DNA of 64,000 nucleotides, taken from contig NZ_JAVDYC010000001.1 in assembly GCF_031458255.1 (NCBI RefSeq), forward strand, positions 9,573,501 to 9,637,500, written 5' to 3'. Position 1 is the stretch's first letter. Each line of letters opens with the position of its first letter. The notes beneath the pieces are model-generated. The model did not search any database. It was not told the DNA's origin and saw only the letters and a list, made by a program, of their open reading frames with translations. The translations under genes and the position numbers were made by a program. This stretch comes from Catenuloplanes niger (GTDB taxonomy: Bacteria > Actinomycetota > Actinomycetes > Mycobacteriales > Micromonosporaceae). This document shows positions 30,220-39,318 of the stretch, in pieces.

Positions 30220-31581
30220 GTGCGCGAGTTCGCCGCCCTTCCCCCGGCCTTCGTCTGGGGGGCCGCCACGTCGGCCTACCAGATCGAGGGGGCCGTGTCC
30301 GCGGACGGCCGCAAGCCGTCGATCTGGGACACGTTCTGCCGCGTGCCCGGCGCGATCGACAACGGCGACACCGGCGACGTCGCCGCCGACCACTACCACC
30401 GCGTGCCGGAGGACGTGGCGCTGATGAAGCGCCTCGGGCTGGACGCCTACCGCTTCTCGATCGCCTGGCCGCGGATCGTCCCGGACGGGCGCGGGCAGGT
30501 CAACGCGGCCGGTCTCGACTTCTACGACCGGCTCGTCGACCGGTTGCTCGCGGCCGGCGTCACACCGTTCGCCACGCTCTACCACTGGGACCTGCCGCAG
30601 GCGCTGCAGGACCTCGGCGGCTGGCCGGAGCGGGACACCGCGTACGCGTTCGCCGACTACGCGGCCGTGGTCGCGGCCCGGCTCGGTGACCGGGTCACCA
30701 ACTGGATGACCATGAACGAGCCGCTGTGCAGCGCGTGGATCGGGCACCTCGACGGCACGATGGCGCCCGGCGAGACGTCGCTCGCGCGCGCGGTTCCGGC
30801 CAGCCACCACCTGCTGCTCGCGCACGGGCTCGGCATGGCCGCGGTCCGCGCGCACTCCCCGCGGCCGGCCGACGTCGGCATCGTGCTCAACCTCAGCCCG
30901 ATCGAGCCGGCCAGCGACCGGCCGGCGGACGTGGCCGCGGCCCGGCGCGCGGACGGGCACACCAACCGCTGGTGGCTGGACCCGGTCTTCGGCCGCGGCT
31001 ACCCGGCCGACATGATCGCCACGTACGGCATCGCGCCGCCGGTGCGGGACGGCGACCTCGAGGCGATCGCGGCACCGACGGAGTTCTTCGGGCTCAACTA
31101 CTACTTCCGGCAGCTGATCGCGGACGCACCCGAGGCGCCCGCGCCGCACGGCCGCCAGGTGCCGGTCGAGGGCGCGCTGGAGACCGCGATGGGCTGGGAG
31201 GTCCACGCGGCCGGCCTGGAACAGCTGCTGCTGCGCGTCACGCACGAGTACGGCGCCCGGAAGATCTACGTGACCGAGAACGGGTCGGCCTGGGCGGACG
31301 CGCCGGGCCCGGACGGCACGGTCGAGGACAAGCAGCGCACCGCGTACCTGGAGGACCACCTGGCCGCGTGCGCGTCCGCGGTCGCCCAGGGCGCGCCGCT
31401 GGCCGGCTACTTCGCGTGGTCGCTGCTGGACAACTTCGAGTGGGCGTACGGCTACGACAAGCGCTTCGGCCTGGTCCACGTCGACTACGACACCCAGGTC
31501 CGCACGATCAAGAACAGCGGCCACCGGTACGCGGAGATCATCCGCAACCACCGGGCCGAGGTGGCCTCGCCGGTCGCCTGA
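30220..31581 (+). CDS. GH1 beta-glucosidase
   Basis: A cytoplasmic retaining beta-glycosidase of 453 aa that would release glucose from cellobiose or other beta-glucosides. The N-terminal GH1 signature is [15 protein letters not shown]. The acid/base is E167 in NWMTMNEP and the nucleophile E353 in VTENGSAW. The C-terminal [24 protein letters not shown] forms the aglycone site. There is no signal peptide, so the substrate must be imported. The GTG start has GGAGGAG 6-7 nt upstream. It is divergent from the ROK/GH92 unit and ends at a hairpin (31590-31622). Confidence 0.95.
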   Translation: MREFAALPPAFVWGAATSAYQIEGAVSADGRKPSIWDTFCRVPGAIDNGDTGDVAADHYHRVPEDVALMKRLGLDAYRFSIAWPRIVPDGRGQVNAAGLDFYDRLVDRLLAAGVTPFATLYHWDLPQALQDLGGWPERDTAYAFADYAAVVAARLGDRVTNWMTMNEPLCSAWIGHLDGTMAPGETSLARAVPASHHLLLAHGLGMAAVRAHSPRPADVGIVLNLSPIEPASDRPADVAAARRADGHTNRWWLDPVFGRGYPADMIATYGIAPPVRDGDLEAIAAPTEFFGLNYYFRQLIADAPEAPAPHGRQVPVEGALETAMGWEVHAAGLEQLLLRVTHEYGARKIYVTENGSAWADAPGPDGTVEDKQRTAYLEDHLAACASAVAQGAPLAGYFAWSLLDNFEWAYGYDKRFGLVHVDYDTQVRTIKNSGHRYAEIIRNHRAEVASPVA

Positions 31582-31589
31582 CGGCACGT

Positions 31590-31622
31590 GGTTCCCCGGC
31601 ACCCGACGGCGGCCGGGGAACC
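31590..31622. terminator. Terminator hairpin of the beta-glucosidase gene
   Basis: GGTTCCCCGGC (31590-31600) pairs perfectly with GCCGGGGAACC (31612-31622) over an 11-nt loop, 9 bp past the stop codon. No T run follows. Confidence 0.6.
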
Positions 31623-31844
31623 GCGCGCCGCCGCCGTACCGCCGGGAAGGGAGCCCTCCGGCGGTGCGGGGTGATCACCGACACGCCCCGCCGATCCGGG
31701 GCGGGAAATTCGGGCAAAGGCGCCCAATCGGGTCCGGTTCGCCGACGGCGCGGCGGGTGGCGCGTCCGGTGGCGGGGCGAGCCGGGTCGCACCCGTGCGT
31801 CTGTCGCGGGGCGGGCCACCCGTCACCGGCTATGCTCACCGGCC

Positions 31845-32486
31845 GTGAAGAACGACTCCGCGCTCGCGACCACCCACTCCCCTCTGCCGGGGCTCGGCGG
31901 CAACGGGCCCGGTGCCCGGCTGACGTTCTACTGGGGGCCGATGGACTGCGGCAAGTCGACGCTCGCGCTGCAGATGCACCACAACCACGGCCGGCAGGGG
32001 CGCCGCGGGCTGGTGCTGACCCGCAACGACCGCTCGCTCGGCCCGAAGGTCACCACCCGGATCGGCCTGGCGCAGGACGCGATCGAGGTCACCGACGACC
32101 TGAACCTGTGGGACCTCGCGTACGGCAAGGTCGACTACCTGATCTGCGACGAGGCCTGCTTCTACACGGTGGACCACATCGAGCAGCTCGCCGACCTGGT
32201 GGACCGGGCCGGCGTGGACGTGTTCGCGTTCGGCCTGGCCAGCGACTTCCGTTCGCGGCTGTTCCCGGCGTCGCAGCGGCTGTTCGAGCTGGCCGACGAG
32301 GTGCACCGGCTGCAGGTCGAGGTGCTCTGCTGGTGCGGCCGCCGCGGCCACCTGAACGCCCGGATCGTCGACGGCCAGATCGTCCGCGCCGGCGAACAGG
32401 TGGTGATCGGCGACACCGCCGCGCACGCGGAGGTCCGCTACCAGGTGCTCTGCCGCCACCACCACCGCAGCGGCACCCTGGACTGA
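31845..32486 (+). CDS. tdk: Thymidine kinase
   Basis: A salvage enzyme that phosphorylates thymidine with ATP, 213 aa. The P-loop is GPMDCGKST (about residues 32-40), the Walker B-like metal site YLICDEACF, and the lasso/lid region GLASDFRSRLF. The Cys pair in CWCGRRGHL and CRHHH of the C-terminal half look like the family's zinc site. The GTG at 31845 is chosen; the open frame continues upstream, but TATGCT (31831-31836) ends 8 nt before this GTG and no Shine-Dalgarno is present, so the message is probably leaderless. It is a single-gene unit. Confidence 0.92.
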   Translation: MKNDSALATTHSPLPGLGGNGPGARLTFYWGPMDCGKSTLALQMHHNHGRQGRRGLVLTRNDRSLGPKVTTRIGLAQDAIEVTDDLNLWDLAYGKVDYLICDEACFYTVDHIEQLADLVDRAGVDVFAFGLASDFRSRLFPASQRLFELADEVHRLQVEVLCWCGRRGHLNARIVDGQIVRAGEQVVIGDTAAHAEVRYQVLCRHHHRSGTLD

Positions 32487-32496
32487 CCCGCGGGTA

Positions 32497-32523
32497 CCGG
32501 CGACGCGGACCGGCCGTCGCCGG
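32497..32523. terminator. Hairpin after the thymidine kinase gene
   Basis: CCGGCGACG (32497-32505) pairs with CGTCGCCGG (32515-32523) over a 9-nt loop, 10 bp past the stop. The rest of the 278-bp gap between this gene and the convergent GMC gene shows nothing recognisable. Confidence 0.5.
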
Positions 32524-32764
32524 CGGCGCGAGACCGACAGAAACCCCGTGACGGTCAGCCGACGATCCGTGAAACGACGGGCTGGCCGAAAAGCGACACG
32601 CGCGGCCCGCGCTGTGCTGAGTGCCACCGCGAGAAGGCTCAGCAGCGCCGGCCGGCCGCCGATACGGCTGGCGTGCCGGACGGCATGCCGTTACTCCGGG
32701 CGCGGGGCGGCCGAGCCCGATCTCCCGCTTCGCGCCCGGTTCACCACCGCGGCGTACCGCCGGC

Positions 32765-34966
32765 TCACACGGCCTGACCGGCGTAGACGTCCCAGAGCGT
32801 GCCGGCGAAGAGGCGGCCGAACGCGGCGAGCGCGGCGGCCCGGCGCGGGCCGGTCACCCGGATCGTGCCCAGCTGCTCCAGGAACGCGGCGCGGCCGATC
32901 CGGAGCTCGCCCTCGTCGATCAGCTCCCCGTCCGGCCGGCCGACGACGCGCGCGTACAGCGTGGTCGTGTCCGGCCACAGGTCGAGGCCGGGATCGTCGC
33001 GCACGTCCTTGCGGCCGACCAGGCACAGCGTGCCGAACGGCAACCGGTACCGCAGGTGCCGGGTCTGCCCGCCCTCGTCCGGGAACAGCCGGAACGTGCC
33101 GCCGGTGACGTCGTGCCGGCCGAGCAGCGGATGGTCGATCGTCCCGGTCACCCGCGCCTCGTGGTCCGGGTCGGCGACGAACCGGAACACGTCGTCGATC
33201 TCGACGGTCAGCCGGACCGCGCAGAACCCGGTCATCTCCTCGGTGAACGACAGCCGGGTCGGCGGCGCGCGGACGAACCGCGGCCGGCGCAGCGGCGTGC
33301 CCAGCGCGCGGTCGGCGAGCCGGTCCGCATGCGCGGCGATGGTCAGCGCCGGGTTCGTGCCGACCGGGCCGGGCAGCGCGGCGCCGTCCGCGACGTACAG
33401 ACCCGGAAGACCGAACACCTCGCCGTACGGATCCGTGACGCCCCGGTCCGGCCGGCGCGCCATCGGTGCGCCGCCGAGCGGGTGCACGGTGACGACCTGC
33501 CGCGTCGCGCCGAGCGGGTTGTCCTGGAACTCGCCGCCGAGCGCGGTCGCGATCTCGCGCATGGTGGCCCGCACGTCCTCGAAGTAGGCCCGGGACCCGT
33601 CCGGGCTCCAGTCCACGGCGAGCCGGCCGCGGCGCAGGCCCAGCCGGCCGTCCGGGACGTCCCGGCCCATGCCGAGCAGCGGCAGCGACGTCTCGGACAG
33701 CTCGGTGCCGCCGAACAGCGCGGCCAGCTCCGCGGCGATCGCGGTCCGGCCGCCACCGGTCAGCCGGTTCTGCGCACGGGACAGCGCGAACAGCAGCGCC
33801 CGCCGGGTCAGGCCGTGCCACTGCGTCGCCTCCACCAGCCAGTCCAGGAAGCCGGGATATCCGGCGTCCTCCACGTAGTGACCGCGCCCGGTGCCGCCGT
33901 CGGCCCGGTCGGGCACGCGCACCGCGCTGGTGATCACCGGGCCGTGCGAGCCGCGCAGCGGGCGGGGACGGCCGTCCGGCGTGACCGCGCGCAGCACGAA
34001 GCCGAGCAGGTCGCCGTTGCCGCTGAACCGGGTGCCGAGCGCGGCGCTGATCCCGGGCAACCGGTCACGGTCGCGCAGCAGCAGCCAGGTCGTGCCGAGC
34101 GCGCCGGCCGCGAGCACCAGCCGGTCACAGGTGAGCACGCGCACCGGCAGGCGGTCCGGTGGCGAGTCGTCGTGGATCACGTACCGCACCTGGTAGCCAC
34201 CCCGCTCGCGGGCCGCGACGGTGCGCACCTCGTGCCGTACCCGCAGATCCGCTCCCTGCTCCTTCGCGGCCGACAGGTAGGTGTGGTCGAGTGAGTTCTT
34301 CGCGCCGTCGTTGCAGCCGATGTCGCACTCGCCGCACAGCCGGCAGGTCAGCCGCGGCACGCCGTGCAGGTTCCGGTAGGCCGGGTGGTCGTCGATCGCC
34401 TGGCCGGGGCCGGGCACGCCACCGGGCCGGGACGCGAAGCTGACCGCCAGCGGTGGCAGCCGCAGGTCGAGCCCGAGCCGGCGAGCCGTCTCCATCATCG
34501 CGCGCGTCTTCGCCGTACGGTCGAAGGGCCGATGATCTATGGGGTACGGCACCGGGCCGATCATCCGTTCCACGCGGTCGTAGTGCGGGTCCAGGTCCGC
34601 GCGGGTCAGCGGCCAGTCCTCGACGCCGCCGCCGGGCAGTGCCTGGTCCCGGACGAACCAGGCCTCGTCCTTGCGCAGCAGCACGTTCGCGTAGATCAGC
34701 GAGCCACCGCCGAGCCCGCTGGACACGATCGCGTCGATGCCCTCGAACGACCAGACGTCGAACATGCCGTGCAGGCCCGCGCCCGGATCCCACAGGTTGC
34801 GCGCCATGTCGGCCGGCGCGCGCGGAAAGTCTCCCGGCGCGTACGCCCGGCCCCGCTCCAGCAGCACGGTCCGCAGCCCGGCCTCGGCGAACCGGTAGGC
34901 GGCCACCGACCCCCCGAACCCGGACCCGACCACGACGACGTCCACGTGCTCATGAGCGTTCGGCAT
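32765..34966 (-). CDS. GMC-family oxidoreductase, cholesterol-oxidase-like with a Cys-rich motif
   Basis: An FAD-dependent oxidoreductase of 733 aa. The N-terminal FAD motif is DVVVVGSGFGGSVAAYRFAEAG (about residues 8-29), followed by IVSSGLGGGSLIYANVLL, the GMC flavin loop. TCRLCGECDIGCNDGAKNSLDHTYL carries three Cys in the CxxCxxC-x3-C style seen in ChoD-type (Rv3409c-like) proteins. The C-terminal VTVHPLGGAPMARRPDRGV and VGTNPALTIAAHADR are the GMC active-site segments. About 150 extra residues at the C-terminus form a beta-rich domain. A sterol or similar hydroxy substrate is possible but unproven. The ATG at 34966 has GGGGG upstream. It is divergent from an alpha/beta hydrolase. Confidence 0.85.
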   Translation of the reverse strand: MPNAHEHVDVVVVGSGFGGSVAAYRFAEAGLRTVLLERGRAYAPGDFPRAPADMARNLWDPGAGLHGMFDVWSFEGIDAIVSSGLGGGSLIYANVLLRKDEAWFVRDQALPGGGVEDWPLTRADLDPHYDRVERMIGPVPYPIDHRPFDRTAKTRAMMETARRLGLDLRLPPLAVSFASRPGGVPGPGQAIDDHPAYRNLHGVPRLTCRLCGECDIGCNDGAKNSLDHTYLSAAKEQGADLRVRHEVRTVAARERGGYQVRYVIHDDSPPDRLPVRVLTCDRLVLAAGALGTTWLLLRDRDRLPGISAALGTRFSGNGDLLGFVLRAVTPDGRPRPLRGSHGPVITSAVRVPDRADGGTGRGHYVEDAGYPGFLDWLVEATQWHGLTRRALLFALSRAQNRLTGGGRTAIAAELAALFGGTELSETSLPLLGMGRDVPDGRLGLRRGRLAVDWSPDGSRAYFEDVRATMREIATALGGEFQDNPLGATRQVVTVHPLGGAPMARRPDRGVTDPYGEVFGLPGLYVADGAALPGPVGTNPALTIAAHADRLADRALGTPLRRPRFVRAPPTRLSFTEEMTGFCAVRLTVEIDDVFRFVADPDHEARVTGTIDHPLLGRHDVTGGTFRLFPDEGGQTRHLRYRLPFGTLCLVGRKDVRDDPGLDLWPDTTTLYARVVGRPDGELIDEGELRIGRAAFLEQLGTIRVTGPRRAAALAAFGRLFAGTLWDVYAGQAV

Positions 34967-35058
34967 CACAACCCCCGTAATGAGTGCCGATCGACTGATT
35001 CGCATGCATCGTTGCACGGCGCCGCTACCCTACGGGCGGAATTACGGGGGGAGTCACC

Positions 35059-36102
35059 ATGTCACGTGTCGTACAGTTCCGTGCCGACGACGGCACACCG
35101 CTGAAACTGACCAACGTGCGCGGCGCGCGGGAGCCCGCGCTCGGACCGGTACTGCTGGCACACGGCGCCGGCGTACGCAGCACGATCTTCCACCAGCTGA
35201 CCGGGCCGCTGACCGAGGCCGGCTGGGACGTGTGGCTGCTGGACTGGCGGGCCAGCATCGACCTGCCACCCCGGCCGTGGACGCTGGACGAGGCCGCGCT
35301 CCACGACCACCCGGCGGCCGTGCGCACGGTGCTGGCCGAGACCGGCGCGGAGCGGCTCTCCGCGGTCGTCCACTGCCAGGGGTCGGTCACGTTCATGATG
35401 GCGCTCTGCGCCGGGCTGCTGCCGCAGGTGGACACCGTGGTCAGCAACGCGGTGTCGCTGCACCCGGTGGTGCCGGCGTGGTCGCGGGTGAAGCTGCGGG
35501 CCGGCGTGCCGCTGATGTCCCGGCTCCTCACGCACCTCGACCCGTCCTGGGGCCGGAACCCGCCGCGCGACCTGACGCCCCGGGTGATCACCGCGCTGGT
35601 CCGGGCGGTGCACCACGAGTGCGACAACACCGTGTGCAAGCTGGTCAGCTGCACGTACGGCAGCGGCTTCCCGGCACTGTGGCGCCACGAGAACCTGACG
35701 CCGGAGATGCACGACGAGTTCATCCCGCACGAGTTCGGCCCGGTCCCGATCAGCTTCTTCCGGCAGATGGCCGCGTCCGTGCGGGCCGGCCACCTCGTCT
35801 CCGCACTGGACGGCCTGCCACCGGACCACGCGGCGGCGGCACCGCGCACGGACGCGCGGGTCACGCTGCTGGCCGGCGCGCACAACCGCTGCTTCCTGCC
35901 GGACAGCCAGCGCCGCACGCACGCGTACCTGGAGCGCCACGCACCCGGCCGCCACACACTGCACGTCCTGCCCGGCTACGGCCATCTCGACGTGCTCCTC
36001 GGCCGCGACGCCCACCGGGACACGTTCCCGCTGATCCTCGCCGGGCTGCGCGCGCACGACACGCCCGCGAGACCGTCCACGCTGATCGACGGGGTCCCGT
36101 GA
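35059..36102 (+). CDS. Alpha/beta hydrolase with Cys at the nucleophile position
   Basis: A 347-aa alpha/beta hydrolase. VLLAHGAGVRSTIFHQL is the oxyanion-hole strand-loop. The nucleophile elbow reads VVHCQGSV, putting Cys106 where Ser is usual; this resembles the G-x-C-x-G box of polyhydroxyalkanoate synthases rather than an esterase GxSxG. The likely catalytic His is H309 in GYGHLDVLLG, and an Asp may lie in NRCFLPDSQ. No signal peptide. It is divergent from the GMC oxidoreductase with 92 bp between; GGGGGAG precedes the ATG. Hydrolases of this type are often neighbours of cholesterol-oxidase-like enzymes, so a joint pathway is plausible. Confidence 0.78.
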   Translation: MSRVVQFRADDGTPLKLTNVRGAREPALGPVLLAHGAGVRSTIFHQLTGPLTEAGWDVWLLDWRASIDLPPRPWTLDEAALHDHPAAVRTVLAETGAERLSAVVHCQGSVTFMMALCAGLLPQVDTVVSNAVSLHPVVPAWSRVKLRAGVPLMSRLLTHLDPSWGRNPPRDLTPRVITALVRAVHHECDNTVCKLVSCTYGSGFPALWRHENLTPEMHDEFIPHEFGPVPISFFRQMAASVRAGHLVSALDGLPPDHAAAAPRTDARVTLLAGAHNRCFLPDSQRRTHAYLERHAPGRHTLHVLPGYGHLDVLLGRDAHRDTFPLILAGLRAHDTPARPSTLIDGVP

Positions 36103-36122
36103 CGGCGGGAGCCCGCCGCCCG

Positions 36123-36512
36123 TCAGGCGTGACCCCGCAGGTCGTGACCGGTGGTGACGTCGACGTGGCCCGGGACCGGGTCGTGCTGGTCGCCGACCGT
36201 GGAGGTGCCGGTGGGCTCGAACATCAGGATCTCGGCACCGGCCGCGGAGGACGGCTTGTGGTCGGTGCCGCGCGGGACGACGAAGACCGCGCCCCGCGGC
36301 AGGACGACCGCGCGGTCACGCAGCTCGATGGTCAGCTCGCCGGACAGCACGAGGAAGAACTCGTCGGTGTCGTCGTGGCGGTGCCAGACGTGCTCACCGG
36401 CGACCTTGGCCACGCGGACGTCGTAGTCGTTGACGCGGGTGACGATGCGCGGGCTCCACAGCGCCTCGAAGGTGGCCAGGGCCGCGGACAGTTCCACCGG
36501 TTCGGTCATCAT
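36123..36512 (-). CDS. Cupin domain protein
   Basis: A single-domain cupin of about 129 aa. The first metal-binding motif is HVWHRHDDTDEFFLVLSGELTIE (His, His, Glu), and the second is VFVVPRGTDHKP (His). Function may be sugar or acid binding or a small oxygenase; the sequence does not decide. Three ATGs are possible (36521, 36512, 36509). The -10-like CACGAT (36525-36520) ends 7 nt before 36512, which I take as the start with low certainty. It is divergent from the GlxA-type regulator, 53 bp away. Confidence 0.8.
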   Translation of the reverse strand: MMTEPVELSAALATFEALWSPRIVTRVNDYDVRVAKVAGEHVWHRHDDTDEFFLVLSGELTIELRDRAVVLPRGAVFVVPRGTDHKPSSAAGAEILMFEPTGTSTVGDQHDPVPGHVDVTTGHDLRGHA

Positions 36513-36565
36513 GCCGGTCATCGTGGCCGATGCCGGACGGCCGCCGTGAGTGCTAGAAATCGCGC

Positions 36566-37579
36566 ATGTCGCAAGAATCCTCGCAGCCGCATCGGGTGGT
36601 GATGCTCGTCGAGGACGGCTCGAACCCGTTCGAGATGGGCGTGGCCACCGAGCTGTTCGGGCTGCGCCGGCCGGAGATCGACCGCCGCTGGTACGACTTC
36701 ACGCTCTGCGCCGCCACGCCGTCGACCCGCATGCACGCCGGGATGTTCACCCTCACCGACGTACCCGGGCCGGCGGCCGCGGACCGGGCGGACACGCTCA
36801 TCGTCCCGAACCGGCCGGACCCGTACGTACCGCCGGCGCCGGCCGTGCTCGACGTCGTCCGCCGGGCCGCCGGCCGCGGGGCCCGGCTGGTCAGCTTCTG
36901 CACCGGCGCGTTCACGCTGGCCGCGGCCGGCGTGCTGGACGGCCGCCGGGCGACCACGCACTGGCGCTGGACCGAGCTGTTCGCCGGTCGCCACCCGCGC
37001 GTGCTGCTGCGGCCGGACGTGCTGTTCGTCGACGACGGCGACGTGCTCACCGCCGCCGGCAGCGCGGCCGCGCTCGACCTCGGCCTGCATCTGATCCGCC
37101 GCGACCACGGCGCCGAGGTCGCCAACGCGGTCAGCCGCCGGCTGGTGTTCGCCGCGCACCGCGACGGCGGCCAGCGCCAGTTCGTCCCGCAGCCGGTCCC
37201 GGCCGTGCCGGACACGTCGCTGGCGCCGCTGCTCGACTGGGCCACCGCGCGGCTGGACCGGCCGCTGGGCGTCACCGACCTGGCCGCACGCGCCGCGGTC
37301 AGTCCCGCGACGCTGCACCGCCGGTTCCGCGCCGAGCTCGGCACCACGCCGCTGGCCTGGCTGACCGGTCAGCGTGTCGCGCTGGCCTGCCGGCTCCTCG
37401 AGGCCGGTGAGCAGCGCCTGGACACGGTCGCGCACGCCAGCGGCCTGGGCAGCACCACGAACCTGCGCACACTCATCAGGCGGCACACCGGCCTGACCCC
37501 GGACGCCTACCGCCGCCGCTTCACCACCACCGAGCACCGGAACGCACCGGTCCGCAGTGCCACGCCGCACACACGCTAA
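36566..37579 (+). CDS. GlxA-type AraC family transcriptional regulator
   Basis: A regulator of 337 aa with two domains. The N-terminal DJ-1/PfpI-like domain (about residues 10-190) has VVMLVEDGSNPFEMGVATELFG and an elbow LVSFCTGAFTLAAAGVLDG with a Cys at the class-I amidotransferase-like position. The C-terminal AraC DNA-binding domain (about 225-325) has GVTDLAARAAVSPATLHRRFR and TVAHASGLGSTTNLRTLIRRHTGLTP. The start ATG lies 6 nt after TAGAAA (36554-36559), an imperfect -10 box, with no Shine-Dalgarno. The divergent cupin gene is the obvious target. Confidence 0.88.
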   Translation: MSQESSQPHRVVMLVEDGSNPFEMGVATELFGLRRPEIDRRWYDFTLCAATPSTRMHAGMFTLTDVPGPAAADRADTLIVPNRPDPYVPPAPAVLDVVRRAAGRGARLVSFCTGAFTLAAAGVLDGRRATTHWRWTELFAGRHPRVLLRPDVLFVDDGDVLTAAGSAAALDLGLHLIRRDHGAEVANAVSRRLVFAAHRDGGQRQFVPQPVPAVPDTSLAPLLDWATARLDRPLGVTDLAARAAVSPATLHRRFRAELGTTPLAWLTGQRVALACRLLEAGEQRLDTVAHASGLGSTTNLRTLIRRHTGLTPDAYRRRFTTTEHRNAPVRSATPHTR

Positions 37580-37630
37580 GGCTTGTTCGACGAGTCCCGA
37601 CGGCCTGCGGCGCGGTCCATCAGACACGCG

Positions 37631-38683
37631 CTAGCCGGGCGGGCCGGCCAGCATCGCGGTGCGCAGCAGGCGGTCGCGGACCGGGAGCGCGTGCCGGACG
37701 TGGGTCAGCCGCGCGGCCAGACCGGCCATCCGGGCGAGCCGCCGGGTGGCCGGACGGCGCTCCCGGTCGTACCGGCGCAGGGCTTCCGGAACGCCGGCGG
37801 CCGACCGGACGTGACCGGCCAGCGCGACCGCGTCGATCAGCGCCTCGCAGGCGCCGCGGCCGAGGTCGGGCGGCATCGCGTGCGCGGCGTCGCCGATCAG
37901 CGCGACCCGCCCGCGGGTGAACGACGGCAGCGCCGGTGTCACGAACACCTCGTGCCGCAGCACGGTGGCGCCGTCGAGAGCGTCCAGCACGGTACGGACC
38001 GGGGGCGCCCAGCCCGCGAACATCCCGCGCAGCCGGGCGACCTCGTCGCCGGGCGGGAAGGTGCCGGGCGCGGACGCGAACCAGTTGGTCCGGCCGCCCT
38101 CGTGCGGTGTCACGCCGAACTTGACACCCCGGCCCCACACCTCGGCGGCCGTGTCCGTGCGGCGGCCGTCGAGCGTGCCGCGCCAGGCCGTGACGCCGGT
38201 CGGCCGGGCCCGGGAGACCGGCCCGAACAGCCGCTCGCGGGTGCGGCTGAACACGCCGTCCGCCGCCACGACCAGTTCCGCGTCCACGTCGCCGTCGCGC
38301 ACCGGCTCACCGGCCCGCAGTTCCGCGCCCGCCTCCGCCGCGGCCCGGTGCAGGATGGCGAGCAGGGCCGGGCGGGAGAGCAGGACGACGTCGTCGCCGG
38401 TGCGGCGGCGCCACCGTTCCAGGTCGATCGCGGCGATCCGGGACCCGTCCGGCCGGAGGAACGCGGCGGACCGCTGCCGCACCCCGGCCCGGCGCACGTC
38501 GCCGCCGACGCCGATCGCGTCCAGCGCCCGGAGCGCGGCCGGCCACAGAGCGAGCGCGGTGCCGGTGGCGGGCAGCGCCGCGTCCCGCTCACGGACGGTG
38601 ACCGTCCGGCCGGTGCGGCGCAGCGCGATCGCGGCCGCCAGCCCGCCGATGCCACCACCGATGATCTCCACCTCGTTCGTCAT
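37631..38683 (-). CDS. FAD-dependent monooxygenase
   Basis: A flavin hydroxylase of 350 aa of the salicylate-hydroxylase/PHBH group. The FAD motif EIIGGGIGGLAAAIALRRTG is at residues 5-24. ELVVAADGVFSRTRERLFG is the DG motif, and VALIGDAAHAMPPDLGRGACEALIDAVAL is the GD motif with the flavin loop. No C-terminal extra domain. The substrate is unknown. The -10 box TACGGT (38695-38690 on this strand) ends 6 nt before the ATG at 38683, so the transcript is probably leaderless. The palindrome at 38695-38728 abuts that box, so the divergent TetR protein should repress it. Confidence 0.88.
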   Translation of the reverse strand: MTNEVEIIGGGIGGLAAAIALRRTGRTVTVRERDAALPATGTALALWPAALRALDAIGVGGDVRRAGVRQRSAAFLRPDGSRIAAIDLERWRRRTGDDVVLLSRPALLAILHRAAAEAGAELRAGEPVRDGDVDAELVVAADGVFSRTRERLFGPVSRARPTGVTAWRGTLDGRRTDTAAEVWGRGVKFGVTPHEGGRTNWFASAPGTFPPGDEVARLRGMFAGWAPPVRTVLDALDGATVLRHEVFVTPALPSFTRGRVALIGDAAHAMPPDLGRGACEALIDAVALAGHVRSAAGVPEALRRYDRERRPATRRLARMAGLAARLTHVRHALPVRDRLLRTAMLAGPPG

Positions 38684-38689
38684 GCCCCG

Positions 38690-38741
38690 ACCGTACAACA
38701 GGTGTTGTTGCTAAACAACACCTGTTGTGATCCGCTACTGT
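38690..38741. promoter_or_regulatory. Divergent promoter with a 34-bp perfect palindrome (monooxygenase / TetR)
   Basis: ACAACAGGTGTTGTT (38695-38709) and AACAACACCTGTTGT (38714-38728) are perfect 15-bp arms around GCTA. Each arm is itself built on the palindrome ACAACA-NN-TGTTGT (38695-38708 and 38715-38728, 20 bp apart), room for two dimers. The site fills the space between the -10 boxes TACGGT (leftward, 38695-38690) and TACTGT (rightward, 38736-38741). Confidence 0.85.
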
Positions 38742-38747
38742 GTCCGG

Positions 38748-39308
38748 GTGCCGACCCGTCAGGAGCAGCTGCTCGACGCCGCCATCGACGTCCTCGGCCG
38801 GCAGGGGACGCGCGCGCTGACCCACCGCGCGGTGGACGCGGCCGCGGCGCTGCCGGCCGGTTCCGCCGCGAACTACTTCAAGACCCGGGACGCGCTGATC
38901 GGCGCGGTCACCGCGCGCTTCGCCGAGCGGGACCGCGCGGCCTGGACCGCGATCGCCGGGCTGGTCCACCCGACCGGCGCGGACGCGCTGGCCGCGGTGC
39001 TGACCGGGTACGTGCACCGCGCGCTCGGCCCGGACCGGACCGTGACGATCGCCCGGTTCGCGCTGTTCGTCGAGGCCGCGCTGCGCCCCGACCTGCAGGG
39101 CCCGCTCGGGTCGTCCGCGCGCGAGCTGCGCGCCTGGGCCGCGGGCCTGCTGCGCGCGAGTGGCGCGACCGACCCGGAGCGGGAGTGCGACGCGCTGATG
39201 GACTTCCTGGACGGCCTGATCCTGCACCAGCTCGCGTTCCCCGGCCCGCCGGACGGGCTGGCGGCCGCGGTCACGCGCGCCGTCCGCGCGCTGTGCACGG
39301 TCTCGTAA
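38748..39308 (+). CDS. TetR family transcriptional regulator
   Basis: A repressor of 186 aa. The HTH spans about residues 4-48: RQEQLLDAAIDVLGRQGTRALTHRAVDAAAALPAGSAANYF in sequence, with the recognition helix SAANYFKT. The helical ligand-binding domain follows (TIARFALFVEAALR and MDFLDGLILHQLAFPG). The GTG at 38748 is chosen over one at 38727 because TACTGT (38736-38741) ends exactly 6 nt upstream and no Shine-Dalgarno is present. It almost certainly binds the 34-bp palindrome beside it and controls itself and the monooxygenase. Confidence 0.9.
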   Translation: MPTRQEQLLDAAIDVLGRQGTRALTHRAVDAAAALPAGSAANYFKTRDALIGAVTARFAERDRAAWTAIAGLVHPTGADALAAVLTGYVHRALGPDRTVTIARFALFVEAALRPDLQGPLGSSARELRAWAAGLLRASGATDPERECDALMDFLDGLILHQLAFPGPPDGLAAAVTRAVRALCTVS

Positions 39309-39318
39309 GCTGGCCTCC

